Positions 7,801 to 9,477 of a DNA stretch of 9,477 bases are shown one piece after another. Origin of the DNA: Candidatus Kapaibacterium sp. Its GTDB lineage: Bacteria > Bacteroidota > Ignavibacteria > Kapaibacteriales > UBA2268. The notes below the pieces were generated by a model. The model was not told the origin of the DNA and did not search any database. It worked only from the letters and a program-made list of their open reading frames with translations. The translations under genes and the position numbers were made by a program. The stretch is from NCBI GenBank assembly GCA_030835065.1, contig JAUQWR010000472.1:1-9477 (forward strand), given 5' to 3'. Numbering within the stretch: the first letter of the stretch is position 1; every line of letters starts with the position of its first letter.

Positions 7801-7988
7801 ATAATGTGCTTGAAGCTATTTATATTCAAGACGAAAAATTCAGATTCATTGATGTTAATGATTGGGCTGTTCAGCTCTATGGCTATAGCAAAGAAGATTT
7901 CATCGGCAAAACTCCAGAATTTTTGAGTGCTCCCGACAAAAACGACTTAAATTTGATATCTGAATTGAATCATAAAGCATATAATTGA
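4869..7988 (+). CDS. Hybrid histidine kinase, sensor part: periplasmic domain and PAS repeats, ended by an in-frame TGA
   Basis: This is the sensor half of a membrane histidine kinase, 1039 residues before the TGA. Transmembrane helix 1 is at about 13-34 (MIIIIISLSIAYYF) and helix 2 at about 301-323 (QFILIILAVLFVLLLSS). They bracket a periplasmic domain of about 265 residues whose second half (YDSLVTLNYL, INGERGIIEGIDYRG, TNWFMVNKID) is Cache-like and common in PAS kinases. PAS domains follow at about 340-455, 470-588, 598-715, 724-836, 846-962, and a sixth from 970. Most end in a DITE(R/K)-type motif and run into a short helix such as AEDALVESEKKF, which sets the next repeat. The sixth PAS domain is cut at its middle by the TGA. 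The frame stays open past it and the rest of that PAS domain plus the kinase follows, so this is almost certainly the first part of one 1473-codon gene. As translated here it has no catalytic domain. The likely ligand is unknown. It begins after its own Shine-Dalgarno and downstream of a terminator. Confidence 0.88.
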   Translation: MANFTSNLFNKKSLFAFYMIIIIISLSIAYYFYFSNERENVIESKQKELEAISILKINELKQWLQERRADAIVLSRSKLASEAINKLIQNPEDQKLKAILHDRFSYPQKEKGYSSIILCKNDFSIVLSVGEDIKSLDNSTIEKLIISKDLKTVNFSDLYKCPTHKAIHFDLFAPVLSSNDSTIAYLILRIDPEKYLFPLLSNWPNNSKSSETVIVRKEYDSLVTLNYLKKISNSALNYKLPLSMSQLPAARAINGERGIIEGIDYRGTKVLAYLSQIPHTNWFMVNKIDKSELFADYYYEQFILIILAVLFVLLLSSILGFLFQKSKNQQLENIFIIQEEYRTTLFSIGDAVISTDKESKIKYMNTIAENLTGWKFEEAKGIELEKVFVIVNEDTREKVKNPVELVIEKGGIVGLANHTILISKDAREIPIADSGAPIKDENGNLSGIVLVFRDQTEERDTQKKIEMEMAKAQKYLDIAGAIIIALDKKCNVSMINHKGCDIIGFNHDEIIGKNWFNTCVPEKCRDILLDNFFTSIGSKDKLIEKNECSILTKDNKERYIIWTNSLIFDENNEISGMLCSGEDITERKRAEDALVESEKKFRLMYENAPLSYQSLDTNACLIDVNPTWLKTLGYERDEVIGKHFTEFLTPESAELVKTRFPYFVSAGEVHDYVFEMVRKDGSCIWVSYEGKIGKDEFGNFKQTHCIFNDITEKRKAEKDLIDSENKFKSYISNAPNIITVIDKNGVIKYLNKAEFGMSVDYFLGKRIFEMINPDLCEEIKTKIENTFKTKIPCFYINNAVLNGETYWYSNNCGIIDPDNPESDLIIISTNITDRKIASDALRESEMRFSKAFHYHPAPMSITNIDDGKVLNVNSSYCKIVGYEADELIGKYVKDLKLYSNLNDRQSMIGKLKQDGRLVNYELDLVNKSGAIINSLVSIEIIEIDGQECALATFFDITESKVARKALVDSEKSYRDLFNNVLEAIYIQDEKFRFIDVNDWAVQLYGYSKEDFIGKTPEFLSAPDKNDLNLISELNHKAYN
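7986..7988 (+). other. In-frame TGA interrupting the kinase reading frame
   Basis: The codons read AAT TGA CAG in the frame that is open on both sides (4869 to 9290). Aligning with PAS domain 5 of the same protein pairs D-G-R-L-V-N-Y-E with N-stop-Q-P-Q-Q-F-E, so the stop replaces a glycine. PAS domain 3 (A-G-E-V-H-D-Y) also has Gly here. A GGA codon would become TGA by one G-to-T change. The three other gene ends visible in full (lipoprotein, peptidase, kinase) and the RRM gene all use TAA. Confidence 0.9.
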
Positions 7989-7991
7989 CAG

Positions 7992-8014
7992 CCTCAGCAA
8001 TTCGAATTTTGGGG
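7992..8014 (+). other. Possible hairpin just after the in-frame TGA
   Basis: CCTCAG (7992-7997) can pair with TTGGGG (8009-8014), with two G-T pairs. AAT (7999-8001) pairs with ATT (8006-8008) after a bulged C, leaving a TCGA loop. The structure begins three bases after the TGA. It is modest in strength and the sequence also codes for the PAS domain, so coincidence is the first explanation. Confidence 0.3.
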
Positions 8015-8015
8015 A

Positions 8016-9290
8016 TTGAAAAAAAATGGTGAAGTTTTCCCCAAAGAAGTTTATGTTTTTCCGGGTATTTATTTCGACCAAAAAGTATTGATTGCAATTG
8101 CCAGAGATATTACCGAACGCAAACAGGCTGCCGAAGAATTGATCAAAGCTAAAGAAAGAGCAGAAGAATCTGACATTCTTAAATCGGCTTTCTTAGCTAA
8201 TATGAGTCATGAAATTAGAACTCCAATGAATGCAATTATTGGATTTTCTCAATTGCTCGACGATAACGAACTTTCGAAAGAAGAAAGAGCCGAATATATC
8301 AATATAATTCATAGCAAAGGCAATGATTTGCTCAATTTGATTAATGATATTCTCGATATATCTAAAATCGAATCCAACCAATTAAATCTATTCTATAGCC
8401 AAGGCTCTGTAAAAAATTTATTGCTTGAACTTCAATCCACCTTCCTTGTCAATCAAGAAAATTTTAAAGAAAATTACAACCGAAATCATATTGATATAAT
8501 AATACCTGACATTCCTGACCATTTAATGATTTACACAGATTTTGCAAGAGTAAAGCAGGTACTTTCTAATTTAATATCAAATGCTCTTAAATTCACCGAG
8601 AATGGATTTATAGAAATAGGTTGCAACAAACTTGAAACAAACTTTTTGGAATTCTACGTTAAAGACACAGGAATTGGAATACCAATAGACAAGCAAGACA
8701 AAATATTTGAGCGATTTAAACAATTAGATGACAACTACAATACTCGTCTTCATGGTGGCACAGGACTAGGACTATCTATTGCAAAAGGATTAGTAGAGCT
8801 ATTGGGTGGTCAAATAAGACTAGAATCAGAATTAAACAATGGCACAACATTTTACTTCACAATACCTTTATTGCACAAACACGAAAATGAACCGGTAAAA
8901 ATAAAAGCATTAGAGCAAAAAACCGATAAAACTTTAAAAATTTTAGTAGCTGAAGACGACCCATCAAACTTTCTACTAATAAAAAGATTAATCAACCGAA
9001 GTTTTAATTCTGCAATTCTTCATGCATGCAATGGATTAGAGGTAATCGAGTTATTAGAGCAGCACAAAGATGTATCAATGATTTTGATGGATATAAAAAT
9101 GCCAGTAATGAACGGATTTCAGGCATTTGATAAAATCAAGTTTAAATACCCACATATACCAATAATAGCAGTAACTGCATATGCTATGAATGAAGAAAAA
9201 GAAAGGATCATGGAATCCGGATTTGATTATTATCTGCAAAAACCATTGAATAACGAGGAATTAGTACATATAATAAAGACATACATCTAA
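8016..9290 (+). CDS. Hybrid histidine kinase, catalytic part: HisKA, HATPase and receiver domain
   Basis: This is the catalytic half of the kinase gene, in the same frame as the sensor part. The nominal start is TTG at 8016, 27 bases beyond the TGA; coding similarity actually begins at 7989, so a separate start is uncertain. Counting from the TTG: residues 1-34 finish the sixth PAS domain (IARDITERK at 28-36). A signalling helix leads into HisKA with the phosphorylated His65 (SHEIRTP). The ATPase has the N box at 181-193 (N189), G1 DTGIGI from D217, F box FERF at 231, and G2 GGTGLGLS at 247-254. The receiver domain at about 307-424 keeps the acidic pair D314/D315, phosphoacceptor D359 (LMDIKMP), T387 and K409. 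All catalytic residues are intact, so the enzyme is not decayed. No output domain is present, so a separate Hpt or response regulator, not in this window, would be needed. On its own this half would be soluble and lack sensing domains. Confidence 0.9.
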   Translation: MKKNGEVFPKEVYVFPGIYFDQKVLIAIARDITERKQAAEELIKAKERAEESDILKSAFLANMSHEIRTPMNAIIGFSQLLDDNELSKEERAEYINIIHSKGNDLLNLINDILDISKIESNQLNLFYSQGSVKNLLLELQSTFLVNQENFKENYNRNHIDIIIPDIPDHLMIYTDFARVKQVLSNLISNALKFTENGFIEIGCNKLETNFLEFYVKDTGIGIPIDKQDKIFERFKQLDDNYNTRLHGGTGLGLSIAKGLVELLGGQIRLESELNNGTTFYFTIPLLHKHENEPVKIKALEQKTDKTLKILVAEDDPSNFLLIKRLINRSFNSAILHACNGLEVIELLEQHKDVSMILMDIKMPVMNGFQAFDKIKFKYPHIPIIAVTAYAMNEEKERIMESGFDYYLQKPLNNEELVHIIKTYI

Positions 9291-9297
9291 AAAAAAC

Positions 9298-9330
9298 AAA
9301 GGCTTTCAAGTAAAAATGAAAGCCTTTTTT
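9298..9330. terminator. Bidirectional intrinsic terminator between convergent genes
   Basis: AAAGGCTTTCA (9298-9308) pairs perfectly with TGAAAGCCTTT (9317-9327) around an eight-base loop. On the plus strand T-run 9325-9330 follows the stem, beginning eight bases after the kinase stop. On the minus strand the A-rich run at 9289-9300 gives a T-rich tail, so it can also end the RRM gene transcript arriving from the right. Confidence 0.9.
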
Positions 9331-9354
9331 GAAATAAACCTATTTCAATTATAT

Positions 9355-9477
9355 TTACCAAGCACGGCGTCTATTATTAAAACCGCCACTTGTTCTTTCT
9401 CTTGCTTCGTTAACGACCAAGAATTTGCCTAACATTTCATGTCCGTTAAGCTCATCTATAGCTTTTCTGCCAATATT
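9355..9477 (-). CDS. RRM-type RNA-binding protein, C-terminal end (5' part outside window)
   Basis: Only the last 40 residues and the TAA stop (9357-9355) are in the window. They read as the end of an RNA recognition motif: helix 2 (GRKAIDELNGHEMLG), the last strand (KFLVVNEARER) and a short basic Gly/Arg-rich tail (SGGFNNRRRAW). AIxELNG...G+xLxVNEAR is the typical C-terminal half of single-RRM bacterial proteins, also known from cyanobacteria, which bind single-stranded RNA and are often cold-induced. RNP1 and RNP2 would lie in the missing N-terminal part, so RNA-contact residues cannot be checked. The gene is convergent with the kinase and shares its terminator. Confidence 0.85.
   Translation of the reverse strand, partial: NIGRKAIDELNGHEMLGKFLVVNEARERTSGGFNNRRRAW

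Noticed and set aside
7986..7988. TGA recoded as glycine genome-wide (genetic code 25, as in Gracilibacteria/SR1)
   Set aside because: The position does correspond to glycine, but all other glycines in about 9 kb use GGN and no other gene contains an in-frame TGA. A reassigned code would give many.
7986..8014. Selenocysteine insertion with a SECIS hairpin
   Set aside because: A hairpin follows the TGA, but its TCGA loop does not resemble known bacterial SECIS loops, the position is a surface turn glycine in PAS siblings, and no redox role is expected there.

Overview
The window is AT-rich chromosomal DNA. It most likely comes from the Bacteroidota/Chlorobiota/Ignavibacteriota (FCB) group. 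The main support is a serine peptidase very like Porphyromonas DPP5, an OmpA-type lipoprotein with a SPOR tail, a long PAS hybrid histidine kinase, and a short RRM-type RNA-binding protein. Two upstream regions carry full or near matches to the Bacteroidota -7 promoter element TAnnTTTG. Unlike many Bacteroidia, three genes have purine-rich Shine-Dalgarno-like sequences just before the start codon, which hints at a deeper-branching FCB lineage. The species cannot be named from this sequence.

Layout. Positions 1-2424, minus strand, hold a two-gene cluster: a lipoprotein (Ig-like, vWA-like, OmpA C-terminal and SPOR regions) followed after one base by the 5' part of pdxB, which runs off the left edge. 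Positions 2425-2664 are a divergent intergenic promoter region. Positions 2665-4692, plus strand, encode a secreted S9 (DPP5-like) peptidase that ends at a strong intrinsic terminator. Positions 4869-9290, plus strand, hold one long reading frame for a membrane-bound hybrid histidine kinase: periplasmic sensor, six PAS domains, HisKA, HATPase and receiver. It is cut by a single in-frame TGA at 7986-7988 inside the sixth PAS domain. A bidirectional terminator at 9298-9330 separates it from the convergent 3' end of an RRM-domain gene on the minus strand (9355-9477).

How the genes relate. The lipoprotein is probably anchored in the outer membrane facing peptidoglycan. The peptidase is probably periplasmic and releases dipeptides. 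The kinase senses an extracytoplasmic signal plus several cytoplasmic ones. PdxB makes a pyridoxal phosphate precursor and has no obvious functional tie to the lipoprotein apart from transcription and possible translational coupling.

The observation most worth checking is the interrupted kinase. Both halves are intact, the reading frame continues across the stop, and the TGA falls where sibling PAS domains of the same protein have glycine. That fits a single GGA-to-TGA change, a sequencing error, or leaky readthrough. I found no CRISPR array, tRNA, rRNA, insertion sequence or clearly novel multi-gene system.
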